Numbered from the stretch's first letter, positions 8,911 through 19,000 are shown. The stretch: DNA of 64,000 nucleotides from Rhodobacter maris (GCF_900217815.1 NZ_OBMT01000001.1:768860-832859); one strand, 5' to 3'. Numbers and translations are program-made. Notes: generated by a model not told the origin, from the sequence alone.

Positions 8911-10098
8911 TCAATCGGCTGATTGTGCCGGGAACAATCGCGCGGCGGCGGCGGCCCCCGCGGCGGCCCCGGTGGCAAGGCAGCCGGTGAGCAGGTAGCC
9001 GCCGGTCGGCGCCTCCCAATCGAGCATCTCGCCCGCGACGAAAACCCCGGGGAGGGCTTTCAGCTCCAGCCCTTCGGTGAGCGCGGCCGCCGCGATACCG
9101 CCCGCCGAAGAGATCGCCTCGGCGAGAGGGCGGGGCCCCTGATGGGCAACAGGGAGCCCCTTGATCTTGCGGGCAAGGGCGAGCGGGTCAGTGGGCAGCG
9201 GCCGCCCCCATTCGTTCAGCAACGCGAGCTTCACCGGGTCAAGCTTGAGCGCCTTGCGCAACCGGTTCGGCAGGCTCTCGCGCGCGGGTGTGCGACCGAT
9301 CCGATGGGCGATCGACTCGCTGTCCAGATCGGGCAGCAGATCGAGGTGCAGTGGCGCACCGTCGCGAACGGCCGCGGCAATGGCATAGACGCCGCCTCCC
9401 TCGATGCCGCGGGACGAGAGCACGAATTCGCCTCGGCTCCCCTGTCCGGGAACGATCAGCGCCGTGCCCTTCACCGGTTGGCCGAGATGGGGCGCCATAT
9501 GCGCCGACCAGTCCACGCACAGCCCCATATTGGCGGGGCGGAACGGTGTGATCTCAACACCCTTCCCGGCGAGCCAGGGCAGCCAGGCCGCATCCGATCC
9601 AAGCCGCGGCCAGCTTGCACCGCCAAGCGCGAGCACCGCGACTTCGGGGGTGATGATCTGCCGGCCGTCGGGCGCGTCAAAGCGGAAAGCGCCCCCCTCA
9701 AAGCCCTGCCAGCGCCAGCGGGTGTGCAGCGTGACGCCGAGCCCCTCGAGCCGCGCGAGCCAGGCGCGCAGCATCGGCGAGGCTTTCATCTCTGCGGGGA
9801 AGACGCGCCCGGTCGAGCCGGTGAACAGGGTCACACCAAGGCCACGGGCAAAGCGCATCACCACCTCGGGGCCGAAACCTGCCACATGCGGGCGGATCCA
9901 ATCCGGCTGGTAGGCGTTCAGGAACGCCTCGGGTGATTCGTCCTTCGTCAGGTTCAGCCCCGATTTCCCGGCCATCAGGAACTTGCGCGCGGGCGTCGGC
10001 TTTGCCTCGGCGATCATCACCCGCGCGCCCGCGCGCGCGAGCCGCTCCGCCGCCATCAGCCCCGCCGGGCCTGCGCCAATTACAAGAGCTTGAGTCAT
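8911..10098 (-). CDS. HI0933/BaiN-family flavoprotein (TIGR03862 type)
   Basis: The 395-residue protein starts with the FAD-binding motif VIGAGPAGLMAAERLARAG, has ARKFLMAGKSGLNLTKDE typical of the HI0933 family, and closes with GVFVAGEMLDWEAPTGGYLLTGC, the family's FAD-contacting C-terminal block. Related proteins are FAD-dependent oxidoreductases of mostly unknown substrate. The start ATG overlaps the holA stop as ATGA on the minus strand, so it is coupled to holA. No signal peptide is visible, so it should be cytoplasmic. Confidence 0.88.
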   Translation of the reverse strand: MTQALVIGAGPAGLMAAERLARAGARVMIAEAKPTPARKFLMAGKSGLNLTKDESPEAFLNAYQPDWIRPHVAGFGPEVVMRFARGLGVTLFTGSTGRVFPAEMKASPMLRAWLARLEGLGVTLHTRWRWQGFEGGAFRFDAPDGRQIITPEVAVLALGGASWPRLGSDAAWLPWLAGKGVEITPFRPANMGLCVDWSAHMAPHLGQPVKGTALIVPGQGSRGEFVLSSRGIEGGGVYAIAAAVRDGAPLHLDLLPDLDSESIAHRIGRTPARESLPNRLRKALKLDPVKLALLNEWGRPLPTDPLALARKIKGLPVAHQGPRPLAEAISSAGGIAAAALTEGLELKALPGVFVAGEMLDWEAPTGGYLLTGCLATGAAAGAAAAARLFPAQSAD

Positions 10099-11123
10099 CA
10101 GTGTTTTGCCGCGATGCTGGCGAGCCGCATCAGCGCACGCTCGATCACCGCCATCTGCGGCGCGCGCGAGGAGGAACGCAAGGTGAGATCCGCCTCGATC
10201 AGCACCTTGAGCGCCTCGTCGAGCCGGAACATGCCCCATTTCTGCGCTTGCCCCTGCAAGCGTTCACGTCGCGGCCCGAACACCGGCGGGCGCATTTTCG
10301 CGATGCCGGAGCCCGGGCCTGCCGGATCTGACGCCGCCATATGCAGCGTGCGGAAATGGCGCGTCGCCATGATCGCCAGCGTCACCGGCGCCACCCCCTG
10401 CCCTTCGATCCGCCGCATCATCTGCGCGAATTCCGGCACCCGCCCCTCGGCCACAAGGTCAAGCGCGGCATCAACCTCCGCCTCGACCGTGGCAGGGGCG
10501 CAAAGCGTTACCTCATGGGGCGTGAGCGGGGTCGCATCGCCATGCTTGTAAAGCGCGATCTTTTCGATCGTCTGGCGGAAATCGCCCGGATCAAGCGCGC
10601 GCGACAGCGCGAGAATATCGGTCATCGTTTCGGCAGGCACATGGGCGAGGCCCGCCTTTTTCAAAATGTCCTCGATTTCCTCGCGGCTCGGCGGGTCGTC
10701 GTAGATGCCGATCGCATAGGCGTTGGCATGTCCCTCAAACACCTTGCGCAGCGCCGATTTCGCGGTGAGCGCGCCTGCCGTGGCGATGATCTGCGCATCG
10801 CCCGGCGCCCAGGCCTTCACCGCCGCGGCAAAGGCGGGCGCGGTGCCATCGGTCGCCTCTTCTACAAAGACCACGCGCGGGCCGGGAAAAAAGCCGATCT
10901 CCTTGATCGCATCAAGCACAAGGCCGGGGGAGCGGCGCAAGTCCCCGCCCGAAAGGCGGGTGAGGCGCATCTCGCCCTCGCCCTCGGGGCCGATCAGGGC
11001 CGCGATCACTTCCTGACGGCGCAGTGCCACCCGCATCGCATCGGCGCCAAAGATCAAAAGCCCGAGCCGCGCCGGATCTGGCTTGGCGAAATAGCGGACC
11101 GCCTGCGCACCGGCGAGCTTCAT
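10098..11123 (-). CDS. holA: DNA polymerase III subunit delta
   Basis: The 341-residue protein is the delta subunit of the clamp loader, which opens the beta sliding clamp. It has the clamp-loader AAA-like fold without a functional Walker A, with GLLIFGADAMRVALRRQEV near the start and the DFRQTIEKIALY helix that is typical of HolA. Length matches alphaproteobacterial HolA. It overlaps lptE upstream and the flavoprotein gene downstream, each by an ATGA. The lptE-holA neighbourhood after leuS is conserved in many proteobacteria, which supports the assignment. Confidence 0.92.
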   Translation of the reverse strand: MKLAGAQAVRYFAKPDPARLGLLIFGADAMRVALRRQEVIAALIGPEGEGEMRLTRLSGGDLRRSPGLVLDAIKEIGFFPGPRVVFVEEATDGTAPAFAAAVKAWAPGDAQIIATAGALTAKSALRKVFEGHANAYAIGIYDDPPSREEIEDILKKAGLAHVPAETMTDILALSRALDPGDFRQTIEKIALYKHGDATPLTPHEVTLCAPATVEAEVDAALDLVAEGRVPEFAQMMRRIEGQGVAPVTLAIMATRHFRTLHMAASDPAGPGSGIAKMRPPVFGPRRERLQGQAQKWGMFRLDEALKVLIEADLTLRSSSRAPQMAVIERALMRLASIAAKH

Positions 11124-11614
11124 TGCGGCAGTGTTCCTGCCCCCGCCAGAAGCCGGGTGATGGTCTGGTCAGCCAGCATCCGCATCAGGCGGCGGTGCGC
11201 ATCTTCCTCGGCAGCAGAGGTCGCGACGACCGTGCCCGAGGCGGACCAGGAGGTGAAACTCGCCACGGTGCCCGCCAGCAGCACCGCATCGCTGCCCGCA
11301 TCATGAAGCCGATACTCGGCGCGGCCGGTCAGCGAATAACGGGTGGTGGCGCCATCGGGGGTGATCGCCTGTCCAAGCCTGTCGGTGGTGATCTTGTAGG
11401 CAAGCCGGTAGCGCACGGTGCCGGGCGGGTTGAGCCGTTCGGCGATGCGCCGCACGAAGGCGAAGTCGTCACGCGTTTGCGGCGCATCGGGGGCAACCCC
11501 GCCCAGAAGCTTGCCGCCGCCTCCCGCGGGCCCATAGGCGGGCGTGAAGCCACAGCCTGCCAGCGCCAGAGCGCTGCCAAGCATCAGGAAGTTCCGGCGA
11601 TCAGATGACCACAT
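11120..11614 (-). CDS. lptE: LPS-assembly lipoprotein LptE
   Basis: The 164-residue outer-membrane lipoprotein is the plug partner of LptD for lipopolysaccharide insertion. It has a twin-arginine-like start ([19 protein letters not shown]) with lipobox LAGC at about residue 22, then GFTPAYGP, a very typical LptE beginning. The weakly conserved remainder has the expected beta-rich pattern and length. Its start lies inside the end of leuS (14-base overlap) and its end overlaps holA by four bases, the conserved leuS-lptE-holA order. Confidence 0.88.
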   Translation of the reverse strand: MWSSDRRNFLMLGSALALAGCGFTPAYGPAGGGGKLLGGVAPDAPQTRDDFAFVRRIAERLNPPGTVRYRLAYKITTDRLGQAITPDGATTRYSLTGRAEYRLHDAGSDAVLLAGTVASFTSWSASGTVVATSAAEEDAHRRLMRMLADQTITRLLAGAGTLPQ

Positions 11615-14333
11615 TGACGATGCGCCCCGGCACGACGATGAGCTTTTTCGGCTGGCCACCGGCCAGCGCCTTTTGCACAGCATCGTCGGCCAGCACGATC
11701 TTTTCAACCTCGGAAGCGGGCATGTCCTTTGGCACGGTAACTTCGCCCCGCCGCTTGCCATTGATCTGAATGGGCAGGGTCACCGAATCTTCCACCAAAA
11801 GCGCCGGGTCCGCCTTCGGCCACGCCGCTTGCACCACAAAGCCCTCACCCCCCAGCGCGGCCCAGATGTCTTCCGCCAGATGCGGCACCATCGGCCCCAT
11901 CAGCTGCGCCATCAAAGCCATCGCCTCGCGTTTGACCGCGTTGGAGGCCGCCGATTTCTGCATCGCGTTGGTGAGCGTATAAAGCGCCGCCACGGCCTTG
12001 TTGAAGGCAAAGCCCTCGATCGAGCGGGTGACCTCGTCAATCGCCTTGTGGGTGGCTTTCAGAAGCGCGGCATCTTCCGCGCCACCCGCGCCGCCTGCCC
12101 CTTCGGCGATTTCATTGGCAATCCGCCAGACCCGCGCGAGGAACTTGGAGGTGGCTTCGGCACCTGCCGCCGTCCATTCCACATCGCGCTCGGGCGGGCT
12201 GTCCGACATCACGAAGAACCGCGCCGTATCGGCGCCGAAATCGGCGATGATATTCATCGGATCGACCACGTTCTTCTTCGATTTCGACATTTTCGCCGAG
12301 GGGATGACCTCAAGATTGTTGTCTTCCTCATCCTTCACGGTGAGGGGGTGATGGAAATACTGGTCTTCCCAAGCTTGATTGAGCGCTGAGATGTCTCCGA
12401 AGTCGATCCCTTTTTCCTCTACGAAAACCCGCCGCAGAGCCCGAGTTTTCCCAGAGTATTCGAACCGCACGACCTCCTCGGGAAGATAGTATTTGGCCCG
12501 CGAGGACGAGCGGTTTCTGTGAATGAGTTCTCCATTGTCGAACATCGGGTCAGTCACGTTGTCCGTGGCAACGCTGCCCATGTAGATCTCATGCGTGACC
12601 ATGCCCTGCGTGAAAAGCGCGTTGAAGGGTTCGATCGCTTTCGCAGGCAGGTGGCCGGTTTTCTGCATCGCGCGGGCAAAGAAGCGCGAATAGAGCAGGT
12701 GCAGAATCGCATGCTCGATGCCGCCGATATATTGATCGACGTTCATCCAGTAATCGGCATCTTCCGCCACCGTGGGCGTGCTCGCATGGGGCGCGGTGAA
12801 GCGCGCGTAATACCACGACGAATCAACGAACGTATCCATCGTGTCGGTCTCGCGCTTGGCCGCGCCACCGCAGCTCGGGCAGGCGCAGTCGCGCCATGTG
12901 GGGTGGCGGTCGAGCGGGTTGCCGGGCTTGTCGAAGGCCACGTCATCGGGCAGCCGGACGGGGAGGTTTTCCTTTTTCTCGGGCACCACGCCGCAGGCGG
13001 CGCAATGCACCACCGGAATCGGGCAGCCCCAGTAGCGCTGGCGCGACAGGCCCCAGTCGCGCAGCCGGTATTTGGTGACGCCCTGACCAAAGCCCTTGTC
13101 TTCCGCAAAGGCGATGGCCGAGGCCACGCCCGCTTCGCCGGTCTGCACCGTCTCGCCCGCGAAACCGCGGATATAGCGCACGGTTTCCGATTTCATCGGC
13201 ACGAAGGCCTCGGTGAGCGGGGCCTCATCGGCGCCCTCGGCCACAAACACCGGGTTGATCGGCAGGCCGTATTTGGAGGCAAATTCAAAGTCGCGCTGGT
13301 CATGCGCGGGGCAGCCGAAAATCGCGCCGGTGCCGTAATCCATCAAGATGAAGTTCGCGATCCAGACCGGAAGCTCCCAATCCGGGTCGAGCGGGTGCTT
13401 CACGCGGAGGCCGGTATCACGCCCGATCTTCTCGGCCGTTTCAATCGCTTCCTCGGTGGTGCCGCCCTGGCGGCATTTGGCCAGAAACGCGGCCATCTCC
13501 GGGTCTTGCGACTCAAGCAGCTTGGCCAGCGGATGGTCGGGCGAAATCCCCACGAAGCTCGCGCCCATCAGCGTATCGGGGCGGGTGGTGTAGCAGTCGA
13601 TTTTCTCGAAGCCTGCGGGGGCCGCAACGGTCTCAAAGGAGAACTGCAGCCCGCGCGACTGGCCGATCCAGTTCGCCTGCATCACTCGCACCTTCTCGGG
13701 CCAGTCCTTCAGCCCGTCGAGCGCCGAGAGCAGCTCGCCCGCGAAATCGGAGATCTTGAAGAACCACTGCGTGAGTTCCTTGCGCTCCACGAGCGCGCCC
13801 GAACGCCAGCCGCGCCCGTTCTCCACCTGCTCGTTCGCCAGCACCGTCATGTCGACCGGGTCCCAGTTCACCACGGCGTTCTTGCGGTAGACGAGCCCGG
13901 CTTCCAGCATGTCGAGGAACATCGCCTGTTGCTGGCCGTAATATTCCGGGTCGCAGGTGGCAAACTCGCGGCTCCAGTCGATGGAAAGGCCCAGAGGCTT
14001 CATCTGCGCGCGCATGTCGGCGATATTGCCGTAAGTCCAGTCTTTCGGGTGGCCGCCGCGCTCCATCGCCGCGTTTTCGGCGGGCATGCCGAAGGCGTCC
14101 CAGCCCATCGGGTGCAGCACCGAAAACCCGCACGACATCTTGTAGCGCGCCACCACATCGCCCATCGTGTAGTTGCGCACATGGCCCATGTGGATCCGCC
14201 CCGAGGGGTAGGGGAACATCTCGAGCACGTAATATTTCGGCCGGGCCGGGTCGCGGCGCGCCGTGAACACGCCTTCTGCATCCCAGGCGGCTTGCCATTT
14301 CGTCTCGCTCTGGCTCGGCTCGTAACGCGACAT
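11601..14333 (-). CDS. leuS: Leucyl-tRNA synthetase
   Basis: The 910-residue class I enzyme charges tRNA-Leu with leucine and edits errors. Visible are the HIGH-type motif in [16 protein letters not shown] (about 41-56), the CP1 editing domain with [11 protein letters not shown] and [15 protein letters not shown], a zinc-like region with CAACG and CPSCG pairs, and KMSKS at 681-685. It is longer than usual because residues about 585-680, the leucine-specific domain before KMSKS, are nearly doubled and use codons such as AGA and GTA that are rare nearby. The start [10 protein letters not shown] lies downstream of a terminator, so leuS should have its own promoter and lead the operon. Confidence 0.96.
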   Translation of the reverse strand: MSRYEPSQSETKWQAAWDAEGVFTARRDPARPKYYVLEMFPYPSGRIHMGHVRNYTMGDVVARYKMSCGFSVLHPMGWDAFGMPAENAAMERGGHPKDWTYGNIADMRAQMKPLGLSIDWSREFATCDPEYYGQQQAMFLDMLEAGLVYRKNAVVNWDPVDMTVLANEQVENGRGWRSGALVERKELTQWFFKISDFAGELLSALDGLKDWPEKVRVMQANWIGQSRGLQFSFETVAAPAGFEKIDCYTTRPDTLMGASFVGISPDHPLAKLLESQDPEMAAFLAKCRQGGTTEEAIETAEKIGRDTGLRVKHPLDPDWELPVWIANFILMDYGTGAIFGCPAHDQRDFEFASKYGLPINPVFVAEGADEAPLTEAFVPMKSETVRYIRGFAGETVQTGEAGVASAIAFAEDKGFGQGVTKYRLRDWGLSRQRYWGCPIPVVHCAACGVVPEKKENLPVRLPDDVAFDKPGNPLDRHPTWRDCACPSCGGAAKRETDTMDTFVDSSWYYARFTAPHASTPTVAEDADYWMNVDQYIGGIEHAILHLLYSRFFARAMQKTGHLPAKAIEPFNALFTQGMVTHEIYMGSVATDNVTDPMFDNGELIHRNRSSSRAKYYLPEEVVRFEYSGKTRALRRVFVEEKGIDFGDISALNQAWEDQYFHHPLTVKDEEDNNLEVIPSAKMSKSKKNVVDPMNIIADFGADTARFFVMSDSPPERDVEWTAAGAEATSKFLARVWRIANEIAEGAGGAGGAEDAALLKATHKAIDEVTRSIEGFAFNKAVAALYTLTNAMQKSAASNAVKREAMALMAQLMGPMVPHLAEDIWAALGGEGFVVQAAWPKADPALLVEDSVTLPIQINGKRRGEVTVPKDMPASEVEKIVLADDAVQKALAGGQPKKLIVVPGRIVNVVI

Positions 14334-14424
14334 CGCGGCCCCTCGTCCTTCAATCTGGCGGAAATCTTGCGCCCTGCTATACCGCAGCCGCCCCAAAGGT
14401 CCAGAGACGAGCCACCCGGGCGAC

Positions 14425-14450
14425 AAAAAACCCCGCCTGAGCGGGGCTTT
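14425..14450 (-). terminator. Intrinsic terminator after the DUF3576 gene
   Basis: On the minus strand CCCCGC and GCGGGG form a six-bp stem with a four-base loop followed by TTTTTTG. It lies between the DUF3576 gene and leuS and separates their transcription. Confidence 0.75.
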
Positions 14451-14477
14451 CGCAAGCGTTGTGAGCGGCTGAGGAGA

Positions 14478-14990
14478 TCAGAGCCCCGAGTCGCGGATCC
14501 GAAGCTGCCGCGCGCGGGTGAGGATCGCATCCTCCACGGCCCGCACCGTCTCGCTCGACACCGTGCCGCCGCGGCTTTCGAGCGACACCTTGAGCGAGCG
14601 CGCATCGAGTGCCGGGTCGCTGACGTGAATCGTTGCGCGATAGGCGCGCCCGCCGCCCGGCGGCGTGCCGTAACCGGTCACGATCAGCCCGGAGAACGGG
14701 TCGACCGTCTCGATCGGCAGGAAGTCGAGCACTTCGAGCGAAGCGTTCCAGAGATAGCGGTTCACCTCGAGCCGGACATTCGGATCATCTTCGTTCGAGA
14801 ACAGGTCTCCAAGGCGCGAGCCGCGCGATTCCTTGGTCGTACCGGTGTAGGACGGGTCATCCGGGTCGGTGATCGGTTTGGCCGGGGTGCCCCAGGAAAA
14901 CAGCTTGCCATTCGAAATGCCGCCGCAGCCCGCCACCGTCAGCGCGAGGCCCAGCACCGCCGCGGTGCGCAGTAGTGTTGCTTTTTTCAT
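14478..14990 (-). CDS. DUF3576 lipoprotein
   Basis: The 170-residue protein has a lipoprotein signal with lipobox VAGC (Cys22) and then a DUF3576 domain, with NRYLWNASLEVLDFLP and DPFSGLIVTGYG as its best conserved parts. It should be anchored to the outer or inner membrane facing the periplasm. Its function is unknown, but the family is almost confined to Alphaproteobacteria and usually lies next to leuS, as here. It is divergent from the porin gene and has its own terminator. Confidence 0.85.
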   Translation of the reverse strand: MKKATLLRTAAVLGLALTVAGCGGISNGKLFSWGTPAKPITDPDDPSYTGTTKESRGSRLGDLFSNEDDPNVRLEVNRYLWNASLEVLDFLPIETVDPFSGLIVTGYGTPPGGGRAYRATIHVSDPALDARSLKVSLESRGGTVSSETVRAVEDAILTRARQLRIRDSGL

Positions 14991-15225
14991 CGGATCGACT
15001 GCTCCCGTCGGCTGAGCTCTTGGCTTTTCCTGTCTCTAGCCGATGCCCCGCGGGGCGACAAGATTTTTCCCCGCCCGCGGCGCACCCGGCCCGGCCACCC
15101 CCGCCCCGGGCCGCAAAGACCCCTTCCGGGCACTGTGGCAAAGCTGCACCACGAAGATCGCCTTTGCCCGCGCCGGTCCCGTTTTCGTTGCAATGTCAGG
15201 CGGGGCGAGAGAAAAAGCCTTCATA

Positions 15226-15251
15226 CCCAACTCGGATTCCCCTGAGTTGGG
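15226..15251 (+). promoter_or_regulatory. Stem-loop in the porin leader
   Basis: CCCAACTC and GAGTTGGG form a perfect eight-bp stem around a ten-base loop, ending 29 bases before the porin ATG. Such leader stems often stabilise abundant outer-membrane protein mRNAs or serve as small-RNA targets; that role is inference. Confidence 0.45.
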
Positions 15252-15280
15252 GCTGACCTTAAAGCGAAATGAGGGAAACA

Positions 15281-16252
15281 ATGAAAAAGCTTCTTATCGC
15301 GTCGACCGCGCTCGTGCTGACCGCCGGCGCCGCGGCCGCTGACATCTCGATCTCGGGCTACGGCCGTTTCGGCCTGGGCTACACCTCCGCCGACGTGAAC
15401 CCGATGGGCGGCGCCGCCAGCACCTGGGTTGAGCAACGCCTGCGTCTGAACATCGTCGCCTCGACCACCTCCGACATGGGCGTGGAATTCGGTGCGAAAA
15501 TGCGCATGCAATACGACGACAGCAACACGATGGTCGCTGGCAACCGCGCCCAGTTCTTCGTGTCGTATGAAGGCTTCTACGCTCAAGTCGGCAACATCAC
15601 CACCGCGCTCGACGAAGACACCGCTGGTCTCTTCTACGCGACCGAAATCGGCCTGACCGACACCGGCTTCGGTGACTCGCGTTCGGACTTCTTCGCCTAT
15701 GAGTCGAAAGCTGGCAACGGCAACAAAGTCGGCGTCTATGGCAAATACACGATCTCCGGCGTGACCCTCGAAGCGTCGTTCATCAACCCGGACCACTACG
15801 ACCTCAATGGCGTCGTCGCTGGCTCGGTTGCCAATGACAAAACCGAAACCTCGTTCGTTGCCTCCTACGAAGGTGGCCCGATCACCGTTGCCGCTGGCGC
15901 GACCTGGAACGGCGCTGGCATCGACGGCAACGACGTGTGGTACCTGGGCGGCAAATACGCGTTCAACGACGCCTTCTCGGCCGGCCTGACCTACATCAAC
16001 GAAGGTGAATCGGCTCTCGTCGACCTCGGCAGCACCACCTCGATCTACGGCACCTACACCGTCGGCGCCATGGGTGTGACCGCCTACGTTGCGCAAATCG
16101 ACAACTACGACACCGCTGCTCCGAAGAGCGACACCTCCTTCGGTATCGGCGCGTCCTACGACCTCGGCGGCGGCGTCAAGCTGCTCGGCGCTGTGCACCG
16201 CGACTACGACGAAGAAACCTTCGCCGAAGCCGGCGTGAAATTCGCGTTCTGA
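15281..16252 (+). CDS. Outer-membrane porin, Rhodobacter type
   Basis: The 323-residue protein is a trimeric general diffusion porin. It has a 23-residue signal peptide ending AGAAAA before DISISGYGRFGLGY, alternating beta strands throughout, and ends in aromatic Phe (AEAGVKFAF), the outer-membrane targeting signal. The pattern RLRLNIVASTTSDMGVEFGAKMRMQ is close to the crystallised Rhodobacter blasticus porin. Its codon use differs from neighbours (many GAA, AAC, GCT), consistent with very high expression. GAGG precedes the start, a stem-loop sits in the leader, and a strong terminator follows. It is a single-gene unit. Confidence 0.94.
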   Translation: MKKLLIASTALVLTAGAAAADISISGYGRFGLGYTSADVNPMGGAASTWVEQRLRLNIVASTTSDMGVEFGAKMRMQYDDSNTMVAGNRAQFFVSYEGFYAQVGNITTALDEDTAGLFYATEIGLTDTGFGDSRSDFFAYESKAGNGNKVGVYGKYTISGVTLEASFINPDHYDLNGVVAGSVANDKTETSFVASYEGGPITVAAGATWNGAGIDGNDVWYLGGKYAFNDAFSAGLTYINEGESALVDLGSTTSIYGTYTVGAMGVTAYVAQIDNYDTAAPKSDTSFGIGASYDLGGGVKLLGAVHRDYDEETFAEAGVKFAF

Positions 16253-16271
16253 TCTTTCGGAACCGGAATGG

Positions 16272-16305
16272 AAAGAGCGGGCCTTGGCCCGCTCTTTTCT
16301 TTTTT
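16272..16305 (+). terminator. Intrinsic terminator of the porin gene
   Basis: AAAGAGCGGGCC and GGCCCGCTCTTT form a 12-bp perfect stem, followed by TTCTTTTTT. This is the strongest terminator in the window. Confidence 0.92.
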
Positions 16306-16348
16306 GCCCTGCCGTGCTGGATTGGCCCGGATCTGACGGAGGAACGAT

Positions 16349-17011
16349 ATGGGACTGGCAGAGATCACGGCGCGGGTCAGCGCCGCTGAAGCGGCCGCCG
16401 GGCGCGCGCCCGGTTCGGTTGCGCTGATCGCCGTGTCGAAGGTGCAGCCGCCCGAACGGGTGGTGGCGGTGCTTGAGGCCGGGCAACGGCTCTTTGGCGA
16501 GAATTACGTGCAGGAAACGGCAGGCAAATGGCCGGACTGGCGGGCGGAGTATCCTGGCGCGCGCGTGCACATGATCGGACCCTTGCAAACCAACAAGGCC
16601 AGGCAGGCGGTGGAGCTGTTTGACGCGATCCACACGCTCGACCGGCCCTCGCTCGCCACCAAACTGGCCAATCTCGCGCAGATGCGCGGCGCCAGCCCGG
16701 AGCTTTTCGTGCAGGTGAATACTGGCGCCGAGCCGCAGAAGGCGGGTCTGCTGCCTGCAGCGGTGGACCGGTTCATTGCCGAGGTGCGGGCGATGGATCT
16801 GCCGCTGCGCGGGCTGATGTGCATCCCCCCCGAGGCGGAAGACCCCGCCCCCCATTTTGCCGCGCTGGCCGATATGGCGGCGCGCAACGGACTCTCCGGC
16901 CTCTCGATGGGGATGAGTTCGGATTTCGAGGCCGCGATTGCCGCGGGCGCAACCCATGTGCGGGTGGGTTCGGCCATTTTCGGCGCGCGGGAGTACAACG
17001 CGCAGGGCTAG
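16349..17011 (+). CDS. yggS: YggS-family PLP homeostasis protein
   Basis: The 220-residue protein belongs to the YggS/PLPBP family, single-domain TIM-barrel proteins that bind pyridoxal phosphate and keep PLP and amino acid pools balanced. Family marks are VALIAVSKVQP, whose Lys binds PLP, FGENYVQE, HMIGPLQTNKA and LSMGMSSDFEAAI, with GATHVRVGSAIFG near the end. Length is typical. GGAGG precedes the ATG. It converges on ribA with an 18-base gap. Confidence 0.93.
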   Translation: MGLAEITARVSAAEAAAGRAPGSVALIAVSKVQPPERVVAVLEAGQRLFGENYVQETAGKWPDWRAEYPGARVHMIGPLQTNKARQAVELFDAIHTLDRPSLATKLANLAQMRGASPELFVQVNTGAEPQKAGLLPAAVDRFIAEVRAMDLPLRGLMCIPPEAEDPAPHFAALADMAARNGLSGLSMGMSSDFEAAIAAGATHVRVGSAIFGAREYNAQG

Positions 17012-17029
17012 GCGCTGCCGCGCGCCCGG

Positions 17030-18106
17030 TTACAGCAGATGCCCCGATTTCGCCGCCTTGGTGGCGAGATAGGCGGCATTATGCGCGCTCTTCCCAACCT
17101 TGAGCGGCACCCGCTCCGCTACAGTGATGCCATGCGATTGGAGCATCCGCACCTTGGCGGGGTTGTTGGTAAGGAGCCGCACCGCGGAAAAGCCGAGTTT
17201 TTTCAGAATCGCCGCACCGATGCGAAAATCGCGCTCGTCATCCTCGAAGCCGAGCCGATGGTTCGCCTCGACCGTATCGAACCCCTGATCTTGCAGCGCA
17301 TAGGCGCGCATCTTGTTGGCCAGCCCGATGCCGCGCCCCTCCTGATTGAGGTACAAAAGCACCCCCGCCCCCTCCGCGCCCATCTGGTGGAGCGCCGCAT
17401 CAAGCTGGGGCCCGCAATCGCATTTGAGCGAGCCGAGCACATCGCCGGTGAAACAGGCCGAATGCAGCCGGGCGAGCACCGGCGCGGCGCGGTCGGGCGA
17501 TCCGATCTCGATCGCGTAATGCTCCTCGCTGCCATTGTCGGGGCGGAAGATGTGCAGCCGCCCCTTCTCTGCCGCACGCATCGGCACGCGGGCAGCCGAA
17601 ACGGGCGCAAAGGCGGTCTCCGCCGAGATCAGCCGCAAGATTTCTTCAGCATCGAGATGGGTGAGCCCCTCGGGCAGGGTCTTGGGCAGGGGCGCGAGCA
17701 GTGCCGCGGGCAGAAGCTGCGCGCTTTTGGCAAGCTGGAGCGCGGCACGGGCGGGGGTGGCCTCACCGTCGCGCCGCGTGGAAAGCGGCCCTTTCATCGG
17801 CGTCATCAGATCGCCGGCCGGGTCGGCCAGCGCGCGCAGCCAGCCAAGATCGGCCTCCTCGGGCACCACCACGCGGGCGAGATCATTGTCATAGACGCGG
17901 GCCTTCAGCGTTTCCGCCCGCCAGGCGGTGAGCGCGAGCGTGAGCGGGCCCAGCCCGCGCAGCGCCGCCAATCGCTCCACCGAGAGCGTCTCGACCGCCA
18001 CGGCGAGCTGGCCGGAGACCACGACAGGCAACCCCATCCGCAGATCGGCGCGGGCGCGGTTGAGACGTTCGGCGGGGCTCGGACCAAGGGCGAGGGGCGT
18101 TTTCAT
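17030..18106 (-). CDS. ribA: GTP cyclohydrolase II with divergent N-terminal domain
   Basis: The 358-residue protein carries out the first step of riboflavin synthesis, opening GTP to the diaminopyrimidine phosphate. The C-terminal domain (about 150-358) is complete, with the zinc site in [17 protein letters not shown] and the active-site segments [11 protein letters not shown] and RLLTNNP. The N-terminal 150 residues resemble a degenerate RibB-like domain, beginning [13 protein letters not shown], but lack the acidic RibB signature, so DHBP synthase activity is unlikely. The start MKTPLALG is chosen over an upstream extension with no family match. Confidence 0.9.
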   Translation of the reverse strand: MKTPLALGPSPAERLNRARADLRMGLPVVVSGQLAVAVETLSVERLAALRGLGPLTLALTAWRAETLKARVYDNDLARVVVPEEADLGWLRALADPAGDLMTPMKGPLSTRRDGEATPARAALQLAKSAQLLPAALLAPLPKTLPEGLTHLDAEEILRLISAETAFAPVSAARVPMRAAEKGRLHIFRPDNGSEEHYAIEIGSPDRAAPVLARLHSACFTGDVLGSLKCDCGPQLDAALHQMGAEGAGVLLYLNQEGRGIGLANKMRAYALQDQGFDTVEANHRLGFEDDERDFRIGAAILKKLGFSAVRLLTNNPAKVRMLQSHGITVAERVPLKVGKSAHNAAYLATKAAKSGHLL

Positions 18107-18253
18107 GGCTCCAGAGATAGCGAGGCCCGTAACAAATTGAAACACTTCCCCGCCCTGCGTCACCCTTGCGTGAGAAAGATTTCACGCCCCTTGCCGCAGG
18201 CGTGATCCGCCTCCAGCTTCACGAAAACGCCCAAACCGAAGCAGGAGGCACAA

Positions 18254-18940
18254 ATGGCCGGATTGAAAAAGATCCTTCTGGTGGATGACGACGACGACCT
18301 GCGCGAGGCGCTGGCCGAACAACTGGCCGCGACCGAGGAATTCGAGGTCTATGAGGCCGTCTCCGGCGCCGATGGCGTCGAGAAAGCGAAAGCCGCACTT
18401 TACGACATCGTCATGCTCGATGTGGGCCTGCCCGATACCGATGGGCGCGAGCTGTGCAAGAAGCTGCGCAAGCAGGGCGTGAAATGCCCGGTGATCATGC
18501 TGACCGGGCACGACACCGATGCCGACACCATTCTCGGCCTCGATTCGGGCGCGAATGATTACATCACCAAGCCGTTCAAGTTTCCGGTGCTGCTCGCCCG
18601 CGTCCGCGCCCAGTTGCGCACGCATGAACAATCGGAAGATGCGGTGTTCCAGCTTGGCCCGTATACGTTCAAACCGGCGATGAAGATGCTGATCGACGCG
18701 AAAGAGCGCAAGATCCGGCTGACCGAAAAAGAGACCAACATCCTGAAGTTCCTCTACCGGGCGCAGGATGGCGTGGTGGCGCGCGATGTGCTCTTGCATG
18801 AGGTCTGGGGCTATAATGCGGGGGTGACCACCCACACGCTCGAGACCCATATCTACCGGCTGCGCCAGAAGATCGAGCCCGATCCCTCGAACGCGCGGCT
18901 CCTGATCACCGAATCGGGCGGCTACCGGCTGGTGGCCTGA
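18254..18940 (+). CDS. OmpR-family response regulator, CenR type
   Basis: The 228-residue protein has a receiver domain (about 5-120) with acidic pocket DDD at 11-13, phosphoacceptor Asp56 in VMLDVGLPD, Thr in MLTGHD and Lys in ITKPF, followed by a winged-helix DNA-binding domain with VWGYNAGVTTHTLETHIYRLR. The highly conserved recognition helix and the GPYTFKPAMKMLID linker resemble the alphaproteobacterial CenR regulator of envelope functions. No histidine kinase lies beside it. GGAGG precedes the ATG. The CenR identity is inference from remembered sequence. Confidence 0.85.
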   Translation: MAGLKKILLVDDDDDLREALAEQLAATEEFEVYEAVSGADGVEKAKAALYDIVMLDVGLPDTDGRELCKKLRKQGVKCPVIMLTGHDTDADTILGLDSGANDYITKPFKFPVLLARVRAQLRTHEQSEDAVFQLGPYTFKPAMKMLIDAKERKIRLTEKETNILKFLYRAQDGVVARDVLLHEVWGYNAGVTTHTLETHIYRLRQKIEPDPSNARLLITESGGYRLVA

Positions 18941-19000
18941 TCCGGGCCACCAAACGGCTTTGCCGCCGACTGGCAAAAACATCCGGGGGGCGGCATTGCA

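Noticed and set aside
12519-14975. An 818-residue open frame opposite leuS and the DUF3576 gene
   Set aside because: It spans two genes and an intrinsic terminator on the other strand and lacks a ribosome binding site or domain.
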